The translations under genes and the position numbers were made by a program. Under the pieces are notes generated by a model. It worked only from the letters and a program-made list of their open reading frames with translations. It ran no database searches and was not told where the DNA came from. Of a stretch of 64,000 nt of DNA, positions 11,781 to 24,673 are shown in pieces; the first letter of the stretch is position 1; each line of letters starts with the position of its first letter. Origin of the DNA: Apus apus (taxonomy: Eukaryota; Chordata; Aves; Apodiformes; Apodidae); NCBI RefSeq assembly GCF_020740795.1, contig NC_067296.1, positions 3,759,001 through 3,823,000 on the forward strand, given 5' to 3'.

Positions 11781-14700
11781 GGTTGTTGTTTTTTTTCTTT
11801 GCTTTCCAGCCCTATATTAACTTAGAACTTTTGTCAGGCTGCAGAAGCTGACAGCTAAATCATTACACCTATAATTTTTGTTTTGATTTGTACTTATTTA
11901 CTCTTTGTTTCACGATGGCTTTTATCTCATAAAGAAGAATTAATCCTCCAGCATTGTTGTAAACTTCTTTTCTGAAGTCCAAATTTTCCATTTCAAACAC
12001 CTAGGGAGAAGTTCTCCCTTCCAGCACATCTGCAGTGCTGCTGTGTCACCCCCTTGCTCTATTTTCAATTCTAATACCACTAGAAAAGAAAAAAACAAAC
12101 ACAACCTATATCCAGGATTTCACTGTTAATTGTGACTTTTTATTTTGCTTCAGTGCTAAGCTGTTCCACAGCACTTGAACAATATTTCATGCAGTGAATT
12201 GTTAGTGGCATCAGCTACCAAAATACAGTAGCAGTTGGAAAGATTGTGTAATTTCTGTTGGATACAGTTCAAGGTCTTTTACACAGGCCTTGTAATTGTG
12301 CTATTTTTTCTGTTCTAGGGCACTTTGCAGGGCATTTGTACCCCACACCTCCAGACAGCTAATTGAAACAATTAAGTTAGCTGCCTGATCCCCTGTGTAT
12401 TCAATGGGGAGCAGGGAGAGCTCCTCTAGTGGGACTTAGAGCAGCTAAATTAGGTTCCCGCTTCCAATGCTGCTTCAGAGCAGGCTGAGTTTCTCCTTTA
12501 ATTACAAAGAGAGTCAAATCAGACTAGTTAGTCATCTCTGACTGGGTGGTGTGAGTTCCTGCCTTTACACACTTACTTTCAAATGACAGAAGACTTCAAG
12601 TCTGAAGTCCTTCCATGCAGACATGCCAGCCAGCTCTGCAGCTCGCTACATCAGGCACAAACGCAGGGATATTGTACTGTGAGAAGCCTCTAACAATGAA
12701 GATATTTTCAAGCACTTGTTTCACAGCTTGGTCATAAGAACATGCTGGTGGGTCTTCAGAGATGTCCAGGTCTTCGCCATTCCAAATCCAGCCTTCCAAG
12801 AGAAATGACTTGGCCTTTCCCACTCTTAACATCCACACTTATGCAATGCTGAGCTGCAAAACCCTGAATTTTCACTAATTTAACTAGTTCAGTTCTTGCT
12901 CTGCTCTCCACTGGAAACTACCAGCTCAGCATATCTCTGCACTACTTTGAAGCTCAACAAGCATACTGTGAGACTCAGCTCCTGCCTTTAGCTCCTGTTT
13001 CTACTTTATCTACTGTATCTACTTTTTGCACTTATGTATAGATGACAATGTCCAGGCTGCTCACTAAGAAATTCCAATGCCCTTATCAGAATCACTGGAA
13101 TATTTTGTTTTGTCCTCTTGGGAGATGCTGCCAGGATTGTTTAGGATCTCAGGGTTAAGAATGTTTGTTTTTCCTCTGACTTGCTTGGTAGTTCACCCTG
13201 TGGCTTTGATATCAATGTGCTATTTATTGGCAATTCCTTATGCTTCTGTAATTCTCCTTTCAGTGGTCATTTGCTTTGCTGGCCAGCATTTGAGTCCTGA
13301 GGTCAGGGATTTTTCTCATGGCCCATAAAATAAGAAAAGTAATTTTGTACTTTATTTCTGCCTGGTGGAAACCCATTTTAAAAAAAAAAAAGTTTAATAA
13401 AAAAAAAGAGTGGGGTAGTCTCCCAATTCATTGGCAAGCACTGGGACACTTAGTTTGCAACCGAGGGGCGAAAGATTTCTTATAAATAGGTGTGCACATT
13501 TTTAGAGAATCCTTGTGATCTGTAAACTCTTCTAGATTAGGTAAAGAATCCCTCAAAATGGAAATGTAATAATTAGAAATGTAACCATTTTAAGGATGTT
13601 TAAGGCTGCCCTGGTTAGGCAGAGTTAGTGTATGAGCTGTGATACCCGGTGGGAATTTCCCTGTGACTTTATTGATTTTGATAATCTTGGAGTACTGGAG
13701 TATTTCTAACATCTTGCTGATGCTCAGACACAGTGGAATTCAAGCATGAAGCTGAACAGCTCTTCAGATATTATCTGTTCCTCCATCTGCTTGACAGACA
13801 GTGGATAACCTTCCAGATCCAAGTGCTGTCTTCTGACATCGCTAAGTGGCAACCAGCAAGTGTGGGCTTTCTGAAGTGGGAAACACTGGGGTCAAAGGAG
13901 CACTCAGCATCTAAAAGCCTTTCCCAGCAGAAGGAGGAGGTCAGGGACCAGAAGACCTGTGGAGAGATGGGTCATCTGAGAGGCTGAGGAGAGGCTGAAG
14001 GACCTGAGCGATGGGGACAAGCAGGCTTATATGCATCAGCTTTTCTCTGAGAAGCTTTTCTTTTAATGGATGCTAAAATATTTTTAAAGACTTCATATGA
14101 AGTCGTAGGCTGCTGTGCAGACAAGTGCCTGCTGCCAGGAGGAAGAGCCAAAAGCCTCAAGTCTGGGTAAGGAGGTGAAAAGAGAGATCTGCAGGAACCC
14201 CAGCTGCTGCTGCACTGGGACCTCAGGGGCTTTTTTGTACACCTGGGCTAATTCTGGCCACGACTCTTAGACATGCTCATGGGGAAAAGCTCAGTTTACA
14301 GAAATATTCCTCAAAAAGGGAGCATGGAAACTGAAATCACAGCCTTTCTTCTTCCCTGTAAACCTGTTTGTAGGGCTTGTGCTCATCCCAGCAGAGGCCA
14401 CAGTGATTGTAGGTGATCTCTACATCCTATTGAGCCAGGGCAAGCCCTGAGCATCCCGATCAAACTGCTCACCAGAAATCTATCCAGACAGAATTGTTTA
14501 CTGAGGTTTTCCAGCAAATAATTTCAATAGTGAATAAATACAACAAAATCACCATCTGCCTGTGGATAATTGGGGAACAGAACAAGAGGCCAAATTTGCA
14601 GAGCAGATTATTCCTCTAGCTCTGTTGGGAATGCTGAATGGGACCCACTCATGCTATTCTACTAACCTAGACCAAATAATCTTTTGCTTCCATGGATGCC

Positions 14701-15667
14701 AAATTCACTCACAAGCACCTCAGTTGATTACAGACAACTAAACCCATGTTTTTTATCTAGCCAACGTGTTTACAGACCCACTCAGGTTACTTGTGAGACC
14801 TTTTAATTTGTGGACTGTGGAAAGATACTGTCTAAAAGTCAGTGCTGTTTGCATTCTGTTGTAGCAAACTTTAACTGGGGCCAGGAAGGTAAAAGACAGA
14901 TGAGCCAATTACGTGTTTGTAAATGAAGCAACTGATTTATTAATTTAAGTGTTTACAGTTAGGTCCCTGACTTAAAAGCCTGAGAGTTGCAAAGCAAAAA
15001 TGAAGTAAAATTTTAACAGATTTATTTGAATAGACTCCAGCAGAAATTCCTGGAAAAGGCACAATGTCTCTCTGACCCATCTTTTACAGAAGCAACTTGG
15101 AGTAGCAGCTACACCAGTGCTATGAGTAGGGAAGCAAAGAAGGGCTGAGCTCACTGGGCACGAAGGCCCCTGATGTTCAACCCAGACCATAAATTGAGAT
15201 CATCAGCTTTGGGTAGATGGAGCTGTAGGCACACAATCCCCCAGCAGGTGGGGTTCTCCAGGTGCCCTTTCCAGTACCGGGTTTGACTTTGAGCCTTTTT
15301 TCTGGTGGTGAAATGGTGTGCTTTGTTAAACTTGATCCAAAGGTAACATCCACAGGAAAAGAAAGAAATCTGCCAGTTAGAAAGGCTTTGGAATTCAAGC
15401 TCATAACTAAAGTTACTGAAGTTAATCAATTTAGTGAGTACACCTATAATTCAAGATTCCCTTCAAAGCCTGACTCTGGCATTAAATGATGACACTTCTG
15501 GAAGAAACAGTCTGAGTCCTTTTAATGCATCTTTTTGTATTATAACCTGAGATATATATTCTCCAAGCATTTTGGGGTCAAGACATCTGGGCCCAAGTTA
15601 TAGTCTTGATTCTTTTTATAGAATAGTGAGTCTTATTTCAGTCCCAAGACTATGGAAGCTGTGGTTT

Positions 15668-15685
15668 GGGGGCGGGGGAGGGGGG
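15668..15685 (+). repeat. G-rich tract
   Basis: The run is five G, one C, five G, one A and six G, directly before an EcoRI-type GAATTC. It has three long G runs rather than four separate ones, so a four-tract quadruplex would need to borrow a distant run or use shorter tracts. It is a low-complexity site prone to sequencing error. Confidence 0.9.
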
Positions 15686-16298
15686 AATTCAAAACTTTCA
15701 CTCTGAAGAGGCAAACCAAAGACATATTTGATACTAAAGGACGGTAATCAGAAATCTCTTGTCTCCCATCAACCAATCTTAAAACAATTTTGACTTGAAA
15801 TATTTTCCTCCCAAAAGGTGAAAAGGCAGGAGGTTATATTCTGGCATCCGGAGCAACGTTCCGTGCCTTAGGAGTCATGTGTTTGGCCCCAGGATTGAAG
15901 GTAACCATTATTTTTATCATTTCTATCACAGAATCCATCTTTGTGGGGCTGTTTTATAGTTGTGGCTGCAGTGCAGAAATGAGATAAGGGTTTAATAGTG
16001 TCTTCAGCTGTGGAGACCATATTATATTACTTATGGATTACACTCATCATATTTTGTCGAAGATAAAAATAGGATTACTGGTCAAAAGAAGCATTAGAGT
16101 GACAAAGGTTTTCATATTTAGAGAAATGTTATAAATAGGGCAGCATAAAATGGGAATTCTTGGAAAAAATATTGGAACATAAAAGACACCTTGTCAGCTT
16201 GCTAAAACAAAAAAAAGAAAACATTTTGGTGATCTGGAAAATGAGGCTGTTTTGTTGAGTTTAGAATTAAAGACTGTGAAAAAAAGCTCTACTGCTTT

Positions 16299-16312
16299 CC
16301 CCCCCCCCCCCC
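16299..16312. repeat. C14 homopolymer
   Basis: Fourteen consecutive C lie between GCTTT and ATATTTATTC. It is notable only because long C runs are much rarer in vertebrate DNA than A or T runs and are often length-variable or miscalled. Confidence 0.95.
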
Positions 16313-17281
16313 ATATTTATTCAAGTTTATCTCAACAGTGGTAATAAACAGAAAGGGAAGTATCCACTTTGGCAGCCAGATGATCAACCATAATGGTTAT
16401 TTCATTTGATTGTTAGCTCTAGCATTTAAGGAAAGAGAGAGAATTTTGCTTCATCTGTTGTTTCCTTTACCAGTAGTTTTGTTTTGTTTTCTTCCCCCCT
16501 TTTTCTTGAACAATATTCTTTTTAAAAATGAGGTTTCCAGGGTTGCATTTTACATTAAAAACATCGACTTTTATTTGTTTCTCTCATTTGCTGCTCACTT
16601 CCTCTCATTGCCATGAATTGGGAGATGACAAATGACCTTGTGAAGGGATAAGAGAAAGAGCTTCCAGAGTGACATTTAAATTGGAACCCGTGTTGGATGG
16701 CATACAGATGATTTAAATACATGTCACTAACACACAGTTGTAAAGGCAGGTTTTAAAAACACTTTTGCTTCCTTTACTGCTGCTTTAGGATGCATTTGAA
16801 GGGTGCTGTGATTCAATGGAGCCATTGTAAATGAGCTGCAATTGTCTTCCAAAGCCTTTCCTTTCCCTGTGTTCCTCAGGTGAGCTGCAGTGTGGGGGTT
16901 ATAAATAATGATGATAATTGGAATGCTTACTATGCAGATAGAACTGGAGGTGCTAAAGTCACCTCACAGTGAGCACTCCAGACCGTGCTTCCAGGTTTCC
17001 TGTTCAGTGGGGGGTCACAGCCTGGCAAACTCCTGCCATTCAGAACTCCACATCTGCTGCCAGCAAACTTCCTCATCCTTTCTCTAACCATACACAGGGG
17101 CAGAGCTGGGATCACCCTCAGTGGAAGTGAGTAAATTATCTTCTGCAATCAGCACGTGCCTGACACACGTGCTGGACCCTCTCTCCTAGTTCTCCAGCCC
17201 CCTCCAACAGCCAGTTCACTACTGTCACAACTAAATCCAGGACTGCTCCTTTGATATCCTCTCTTCTCTTGTTAGGAGTAG

Positions 17282-17300
17282 GCTTGAATTAAATTCAAGC
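17282..17300. repeat. 19-bp perfect palindrome with one-base centre
   Basis: GCTTGAATT, a single A, then AATTCAAGC form two perfectly complementary 9-base arms. The arms do not extend further on either side. It could be a binding site for a dimeric factor or a chance palindrome. Nothing around it decides. Confidence 0.85.
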
Positions 17301-19401
17301 ATACAGGCACTGCTGATGTTTAGGAACGTTTGGATCTCTACCTGACTGTGATACCTTGTGCCCTTTCAGTGCACTGGTGAAGCAGAGGGAGTGTGTGTGT
17401 GTGTGCTCATGCTCTTGTTCACTAGCCAAAATCAAACTTCTGCAATGTGAAAGTCTTCCAAACCCAGTGTTATCGCTGCCTAATTGGCATGAAAAACCCC
17501 AGGTTCCCTTGTGGTTTATGCTGAAACACTGTGATTTTGGTAGATTTGCAGACTCCATTAAACAATCTCTGTTAAATAAAGACAAACCAAATGATTCAAT
17601 GTTTCTCAGTGCCTTGTGTGATCTTATAGAGGCAATAATGCTGTAAAATCTGAGTATTTCCCATGAAACAACCAATATATAAATATCTGATATGGTGCTG
17701 TTTAAAAAGGAATAGTTTAAATATTTTATTTTTTTCCTAGAGAAATGGGGGATGGAAGGGGAAATGTCAATAAGAGTATCAGGAGGAACACACCAGATAC
17801 CTGTGCAGCAGAATTCTGCTCTCCATCCCGTGCTAACACTGTGCTGCACAGTGCCTTGACCCTGCCTGATACATACAAGTCTGGAAAACAACCTTCAAAA
17901 CATTTTTGTGGGAGGTTGGATCAAGGGTCAGCTTTGCTGTTTTTCTCTTCTTGGCATCTTACTGCTCTTCTCTCTCTCCTGGCCCTGACATGTGAAGTGG
18001 CTCCCTTGTCTTAGTGCCTGGGTGGGCGGCGAAGGGTCCTTCTCACACCACAGCTGCTCTGGAAAGGCAGCAACTGCTTCCTGGTGTGTTTTCATCCTTT
18101 TTTTTTTATGGCAGAATATCTATCTTTTTGTGTGAACATACATATTTAAACTGAAACTTGCCACTCATCAACAGTGTTAATCCCTCTTTTACCTCTGTTC
18201 CCAGTACAAAGCAGTTTATAAGCTCCAGAGCTACCTTCATCTTCATTAGAGAAGAATTTCCCTTTTCTATCTTTTTGCATTTTTCACCTGGCTCTGCTGC
18301 CAGACCATCATTTCTGTTTTTATTTTCCCTAACTGGGACCATTCTGAATGCATTATTTGGATTTTTTGTTTCTTATACTTAGCTCAATCTGGTCTCCAAC
18401 AGACCTTTCCAAATCTCTGCTGTAATTTCCTGCATCTAGTTTTTAATATTTCACAGCCCTTTTATTCTCGTGTTCCCTCAGCCTCTTCACTTTTGGTGTT
18501 ACACCTTCAGCTGTGCTGCCCCTGCTTTGGACACATTCCTCTCCTTTTCACCAGGCAGCCTCTTCTCAAATCCATCTCTCCACATGTTCCCTCTCCATTT
18601 CCTTACCCAGGCTTCCTCACTTCTCCCAGCACTCAGCTGTTATCTAGCACACTGGTTTGGCTTGTCCAGCTTTGCTGGAAGCTCTGCTGGGCATGGGCTC
18701 AACCTTATTTCAGATTATTAATGGGGCGGGGAACTCCTGGGAGGATTAATTTCAGGTTTTCAGGGCTGCATTGCAGAAATACAGCATCACCACTTACAGG
18801 CTGTGTCTTCTCCCCACTGAGACAATTTAGGACACGTTTCATCCATCCTGACTTTTGCATATAGCAGCAAAGTGTAGCTAAGACGTAAGCACAGGAGGCC
18901 CGTTGGTGTCCTCTCATAAGAGGGCTATTTATTCTGGGATTGGCTCTGCTCTGGCATTGCCAAGCCAACAGGAGCCAGGAAAGGCAATCTGGACCGAGGC
19001 TGAAGCAAAATCTGCCAGAATGGCATGGGAAAGGAGTATTGAATCTTTGGGCATCTGGGTCCACGGATGGAGCAAGGACTGGGAGCAGCCAGGAGTCAAG
19101 CGGAGTAGCGTGTGGAGCAGCAGCAACAGATAATTGGGAGGAGCAGGCAGGCAGCCAGGCTCGGGGGATGACGGAGAGAGGCTGGTTAGCTGGGAGAAGC
19201 AGGAAATGAAATTGGAAGGGATAAAGGTAGCAGGGGAAGGGAAGAGCCTTTTCACAAGTACAGAGCTCAAGATGGCCGCTCTGCTCCCTGTCTGCTCGGT
19301 AACGTGTGTTGAGAGGTCTGCAGGACCACCAGGGTATGCAGGAACTGAGCAGGGAGAGCCAGAGCTGCAGTATGAAAAGGGGGAGGCTGAGCCCCACATT
19401 T

Positions 19402-19803
19402 GAGATGGGCTGAGAGAGCTGGGGCTGTTCAACCTGGAGAAGTGAAGGCTCCAGGAAGATCTTAGAGCACCCTCCAGTGCCTGAAGGGGCTCCAGGAAAG
19501 CTGGGGAGGGACTTACAAGGGCTTGTAGTGAGAGGACAAGGGGGAAGAGTTTCAAACTGGAAGAGGGGAGATGTAGGTCAGACATTAGGAAGAAATTCTT
19601 TAGTGTGAGGGTGGTGAGACCCTGGCCCAGGTTGCCCAGAGAAGCTGTGGATACCCCATCCCTGGCAGTGTTGAAGGGCAGGCTGGATGGGGCTCGGAGC
19701 AACCTGGTCTGGTGGGAGGTGTCCCTGCCCATGGCAGGGAAGTTGGAACTAGATGATATTTATGGTCCCTTCCAACCCAAACCAGTTTGGGATTCTGTTA
19801 TAT
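19402..19803 (+). mobile_element. CR1 LINE, 5'-truncated 3' tail (about 400 bp)
   Basis: Sense-strand CR1. It starts in the ORF2 C-terminal region (GCTGGGGCTGTTCAACCTGG, then GAAGGCTCCAGGAAGATC). It passes the segment encoding the ORF2 tail, in which a short in-frame piece reads RPWPRLPREAV...PSLAVLKGRLDG. It then runs through the 3' untranslated region (GTGTCCCTGCCCATGG, GGTCCCTTCCAACCC) and ends near GGGATTCTGTTA. The upstream ORF2 and the 5' region are missing, so it is not autonomous. Long open frames on the opposite strand (18705-19397 and 18929-19732 minus) arise partly or largely because this GC-rich tail lacks antisense stops. Confidence 0.95.
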
Positions 19804-20107
19804 TGCTGACAAGCACCTGCCTGGATCACTAGGTTGAGACAATTTGAAGCCCAAAGTGCTTTGTTCTGCTCATTGCCCATTTTTTCTGGCTCCCTGGGTC
19901 TGCACTGGGGGCTCAGAGCAAACAAAGAACTGGTGCAGATGAGTGAGAATCTATGGATGTGCTAAAATTCCTATATTTCCCAGTGAAAAACCCATACCTG
20001 CTGCTAGATATCTGAATCCCATTGAGAATCTGGACCCAAGCATGTAACACTGGGAAGGAAAATTGGGGGCAGTTGTAAAACACCCAGGAGAAGGGATTGA
20101 GAGACTT

Positions 20108-20262
20108 GAGGGCCAGGAGGGACTATTATCAGCATCTAGTCTGCATAATACAGCTCAGGATACCTCAGCTAATAATTTCTGCATCAAGCCCATAACTTCT
20201 GTTTGAGTTATAGCACCAATTTTCAAGAGACATCGCATCTTGATTTAGAGAGGATAAACTTT
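20108..20262 (-). mobile_element. Ancient CR1-family relic, 3' region antisense
   Basis: The plus strand matches, with gaps and changes, the antisense of an old amniote CR1 3' region well known from turtles and crocodilians. Ordered anchors are GGGACTATTATC, CATCTAGTCTG, TATAACACAG-like ATAATACAGCTCAGG, TTCTGCATCAAGCCCATAAC, TTCTGTTTGAG and CATCTTGATTTAGAGA. Similarity fades after about 20260. The divergence is far greater than in the neighbouring CR1 tail at 19402, so this is a much older insertion. The subfamily name is left open. Confidence 0.65.
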
Positions 20263-20363
20263 GGGTTCTTTTTATCTGCCTTCCAGAGTCTGAGCCTTGA
20301 GAACACACTCACATCTGGGTTTGAGTTTTTCTCTGCGAGCATAAAGGCTTGATATTAATATAT

Positions 20364-20364
<1 letters not shown>

Positions 20365-20426
<62 letters not shown>

Positions 20427-20474
20427 AATAAAAATAAAAATAAAAATAAAAATAAAAATAAAAATAAAAATAAA
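20365..20474. repeat. Compound microsatellite (TAA)19-(TAAAAA)8
   Basis: Nineteen perfect TAA units (20365-20421) pass through a TAAA junction into eight perfect TAAAAA hexamers (20423-20470), ending in TAAATTAAAG. The hexamer probably arose by lengthening of the A run within the trinucleotide array, followed by copying of the new unit. It is very AT-rich and easily unwound. It is also likely to be polymorphic. Confidence 0.97.
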
Positions 20475-23400
20475 TTAAAGCTTAATTTTTCACAGGGTCT
20501 TTTTCATCCATGACTTGGGGCTTTGAACAGTACACCCCTAAAGTTAGAAGCTTCTGATAACATCCCAACTTCTGGCAAAAGTTCTCTCTTTCCCAGAGAC
20601 AGACCAGCTTAGAAGGCAACCTCTTTTCTGAAGTTTTCCATCCAAGAGGAGGTGACCTGTCAGGCAGCCCCTGCCCCATCAAACAACATCACTTTGGTGA
20701 AATGCAGCTCTCCCATCCCAGCTGAGATCTGACCAGCTCCTGCTCCAAAACACCCAGACCCACCCATTAAAAAGGCATAAAAGGGTCTGAACAAACTGAG
20801 GGTTAATAGATGCTGATGTGGGAGTAACCAGGGCTGTCAGGGAGCAATTCAGCTGCCAAATAATCTTCCACCTGGAGCTGTCAGGCCGGTGTCTAATGTT
20901 TCATTCAAAGAAGGAGCTCTACATTCCTGATGAGTAAATGACAGAGAAGATTTCAATTAGAGCTGCTCTGTGACTCAAATCCTGACATAGCCTGATGGTT
21001 TACTTTCAGTTCTCCTGCTGCTCTCCGGGGGATGCCAACCCATTAATAACACATTTTAAGATGTAGATTGGGGAGGGGGGGGTGGTTAGGGCAGCAGTTG
21101 ATTAGCAGGTAGCCATCAGCAGGTAGGGAGGGTGCACCTTGCTCCAGCTGTGAATTGCCTTTATTATAGTTATTTGGATGGAGTAGGGAAGGAGTTTAAA
21201 GCTGCTAATTTGAAGGAGCGGGTCCTGTTATTACAGGTGTGCAAGAGGAGCCAAGCCCTATGCAAGGAGTTACCAGCAACACCATTAATGCACCACCAGT
21301 CCAGCCCTGAACCTGTTGGGGCAGGGGAGGTTCCACCTGCAGTAAGATTTTCTCTCATTTTATCCACAAAGTTCAAAATCAAACTCAACTTGCATTTAGT
21401 TCAGAGTGCCCCGGGTGAGGCAGGGGAGGTAAGAAAAACCATTTAGCTAAATGCAAAATATTTTGCTTAATGATATTTCTTGTGTTGAATTTAGCACAAA
21501 TTAAGATATGGTTGAATACCATGAAAACAAAATGAAAGCTTTCATTTTGGGTCAACCAGGATGTTTCACTTGTTTGACAGTGTTGGCTTCTTTTCTCTCA
21601 TTATAGTTGAAAAAATGTTTCAGGTCAACACAGAACAGCTCTGTTTTGTTTTCCAAATGAACTGCAAAATCCATTATGCTCACAGCTGTACCTGCAATAT
21701 CTCTGCTACTCTGCTCCTGAGAGCCCCTATGGAGATGTCAGCAACACACAAGATAGAAGACAGATTAAACTGTATTTTTTTGTGGTTCTTGCTTTGGTAG
21801 AGATGAAAGTGAAACACACCTCACAAACCTGAACCTCCCTTTGGATCCCACTCAAGACTTTTAGAACCTCTTACTCTGAACCTCATCTCCAGAAAGGGTT
21901 CAAGTCAAGCTCAGGATTTTCCCTTATCCCTCCTCATACCTGCATTATTTTTATTATTATTTTTTTTTAGGGTAAAATAATATTTGAGGGGATGTGGCTT
22001 CACCCCTGTTACTACAGGCCATAGAAAAAGCAACCAGCCTATGTGAGGCCTCAGCCTGCCCTTGCTCCCCCCTCTTGGCTGTGCTCCCCATGCACCCTCC
22101 TGCCCCTGTGCATCACCAAGCTGTGCCCTGACACCACTGACTGTCAAACCCCACCAAGACCCCTGTGTGGGGGCTGGATTTTCATGCTGGAACACACGAG
22201 ATTTCTTCCATGCCTTGGTGGGACAGACTTGTGTAAGGAAGTCTTGGTTAGGACAAGAGTGTCTGCCTTCTGAGTGGATGGGTTGGTACAGTTAATTGGG
22301 AAGGTTTAGATGTCCCAAGCATTTGGAAGCCCCTGCAATCTCTGCATGGCATGAAGAGGAGGGGGTGTGTGCTTTCCCATGCGGTGTGTTTGTTCCGTTG
22401 GAGAGGGGCTGCAAGGGTAAAAAGGTAATTTAATAAAGTAGCCCCATGCAAACAAATCACTGCCTCAGAAGAGATATGCTTCACACGTACCCATCTCTTT
22501 CTGCATTTCAATGGCTCCTCTGTGTCTCCCTGCTCTCACCAGGGTGTACTGGGAATATTTCAGGCTGCAAAGAAATCAGAAAGCTCTTTGCTTTTTACAG
22601 CCGATTTGCACCCTGCAAAGACTCAGTTTCTCATGCTAATACATAGCAACATGCTTCTGCATTTGCTGCACAGCAGTGCCACTCTTGCACTCTGTCCTGC
22701 ACTGCCTTGTGCCACCCTCTGGGTAATCCCTCTCCTGCTGCACTGACTGCCCAGGAGGCTGCTCTGTCCCCAGGATCACCTCAACAGAGGCACTGACTGA
22801 TTGTCTTGTGAACTCACTGCAAGCGAGGTGAAAATCATTTCCCCACTCTATTAAACTTGAGAAAAATGGTTCTCAAGCTGTGTTGCTTCCTAGGGAGCAG
22901 TCCAGTGTGTTTCCACCATGTTCCCATTCACCTCAGTGCAAAGTGATGGGAAAGTGGGTGGAAAACACAAACTTGTAGATGAAGCCAGACAAAGTTTACA
23001 AGGTGGGCACAAATAATTTTTTGCTTTTTTTTCCTTTGGGCTGTGAGAGCCCAGGCTGGCTGAGGACAACCTGATTTCCATCCATCTCTCTCTTTTCAGC
23101 ATCCTTGCTTCATCTTCATCATCAGTCCTTGCATGCAGGACATCTCAGTTAAGAAGAGGAAGCTCACCTTTGGGCTTTGCTTTCTTCCGTTTGCACTCTG
23201 AGAAGGGACACACATGAAGTGACACCTCTGAGCTGGTTCTGAACCTTTGGGAAATATTGTCAGGAGGGACCATGAATTTCTTTGACTCTTGCTTTCCTCT
23301 TCACTGGGCTCTGGAGGCTCCAGCATGGTTTTATTGCCTTGTCCACTCTGCTGTCCACAGGGTCTCATATTAATGAGTGCTTGGTGGGTCATTTAGTGTT

Positions 23401-23505
23401 ACTTTGCTGTGCAAAAGGACAGAACCTCAGTTTAAGATTTAAGACCAGAACCCCCTGCTGCAAGGCTTGTCCCTACCATAACTCTGGCTCTGTGAATAAT
23501 ACTTA
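20475..23505. other. Unique sequence without a supported gene
   Basis: The open frames are at most about 104 codons and carry no recognisable domain. There is a G-rich run near 21070-21084 and an AT-rich stretch near 21950-21970. I see no repeat family or RNA gene. Confidence 0.55.
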
Positions 23506-23577
23506 CAGAATCAGGCACAAAATCGTTCTGGTTGGAAAAGACCTTTAAGATCCATCGAGTCTAACCATAAAACCTGT
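23506..23577 (-). mobile_element. CR1-like 3' stub (about 70 bp)
   Basis: The plus strand reads ACAGAATCAGGCACAAAATC, then GTTCTGGTTGGAAAAGACC and a segment ending GAGTCTAACCATAAAACC. This is the antisense of the last few tens of bases of a CR1 subfamily whose tail reads GGTTGGAAAAGACCTTTAAG. The insertion was truncated almost at its 3' end. It is diverged and belongs to a different subfamily from the copies at 2.4, 19.4, 47.1 and 63.3 kb. Confidence 0.75.
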
Positions 23578-24673
23578 ATGTGTATAAAACCCCCATAAGT
23601 ATAAAACCCTGCAAGGAAAGTGGTTGTATTTTTGTTAGCTTATAACAATGTGCTGTGCATGTAGGACCAAAACTGTTCCTTGAGGGTTCAAGTTCTGTCA
23701 GGCTGAACTCATCAGGGGAGAGTAAACTTTGGAGCAAGTGTGCTGTGGCATTTGCCTTGTGCCGCCTGAGCCTGCTCAGTGGATGTCACACAGCCAGGGA
23801 CACAGATTTCCATTCGCTCTTCTCTTCCAGAGCACAGAAAGAGGGAAGGAGTGATGCAGGGCTTGGCTGACATCTACGTTTGCCTTTTGTCTACGTAAGT
23901 ATTTGAATGACAATAAATATCAAATAATTCTAGTGATAATTGCTGGGTTCTGGTATTTTTAGAAAACTATTTGTAGAAGCAGAGGCAGAGCTGAGAACTT
24001 CTTTCCAACAGGCTCCTGGAGACTAAAACCTCTCACGTTTTAGAAAACAGCAGTAGGAAATGCTTTGTAAGCTTTTTTTTTTTTTTTTCCCTTCTCATGC
24101 CTGCTCACAGTACCTTTATCTTGACCTTCGTAAGAGCTTCCGTATTTTTAGTTTCTTACTTCTCAAATGCCTCCTGTCCTACTTTTTCTTGTCTAGGGCT
24201 ACATCTGCCCTATTGAGCTACAAGCTCTCAGACAGAAATGTGCTGTTCTACGTATTAGATGTGATGCGTGTCCAAAACCAGACCTACTGATGGAAAAAGG
24301 CTCCTGCACTTTACTGTGAGTACACTGGGCTTTTAGATATCCCACTGGGCCTTTTCCCAAGGTGTGCTCCCCTCCTGGAGAGTGTTTCCAGCATCCTCAT
24401 GGCATGCTCACAGGATAAAACGGGGTACATTGCTGTGATGCTGCTCGTACAACCACTCTCTGCTGAACATTCTCCATCCTTTCTCTTGCAGGGAAGAGGC
24501 TATAGATGAGATCCAACAGTGCGTGAGGTGCCCCATGACCACTACACATCCATGGCAGCTCCTCTCAGGTTTGTGCAGCAATTTTCAAAACTTCTTTTTG
24601 TCCTCCAGCATAGGGAGAGGAAAGGGACTCTCAGGTTGGTCTGACAACTGGTCAGTGAGGTCACAACTGGCTA

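Larger units (their letters stand above)
11781..19401. other. Unique sequence without a supported gene
   Basis: This 7.6-kb stretch shows no retroposon I recognise. Its longest open frame (17295-17891 minus, 198 codons) runs antisense through a GT-rich segment, giving a His-Thr run, and has no family resemblance. Local simple-sequence features are a G-rich tract (15668-15685), a C14 run (16299-16312) and a short palindrome (17282-17300). A pyrimidine-rich segment lies near 18460-18640. Confidence 0.55.

Noticed and set aside
17295..17891. 198-codon minus-strand open frame
   Set aside because: It crosses a GT-rich segment (giving a His-Thr run), shows no domain or signal, and its length is within chance expectation for 64 kb in six frames.
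18705..19732. Two long minus-strand open frames (230 and 267 codons)
   Set aside because: They run antisense into the plus-strand CR1 tail at 19402-19803, whose GC-rich sequence lacks stops in antisense. The two frames overlap in different registers, and neither shows a known domain.
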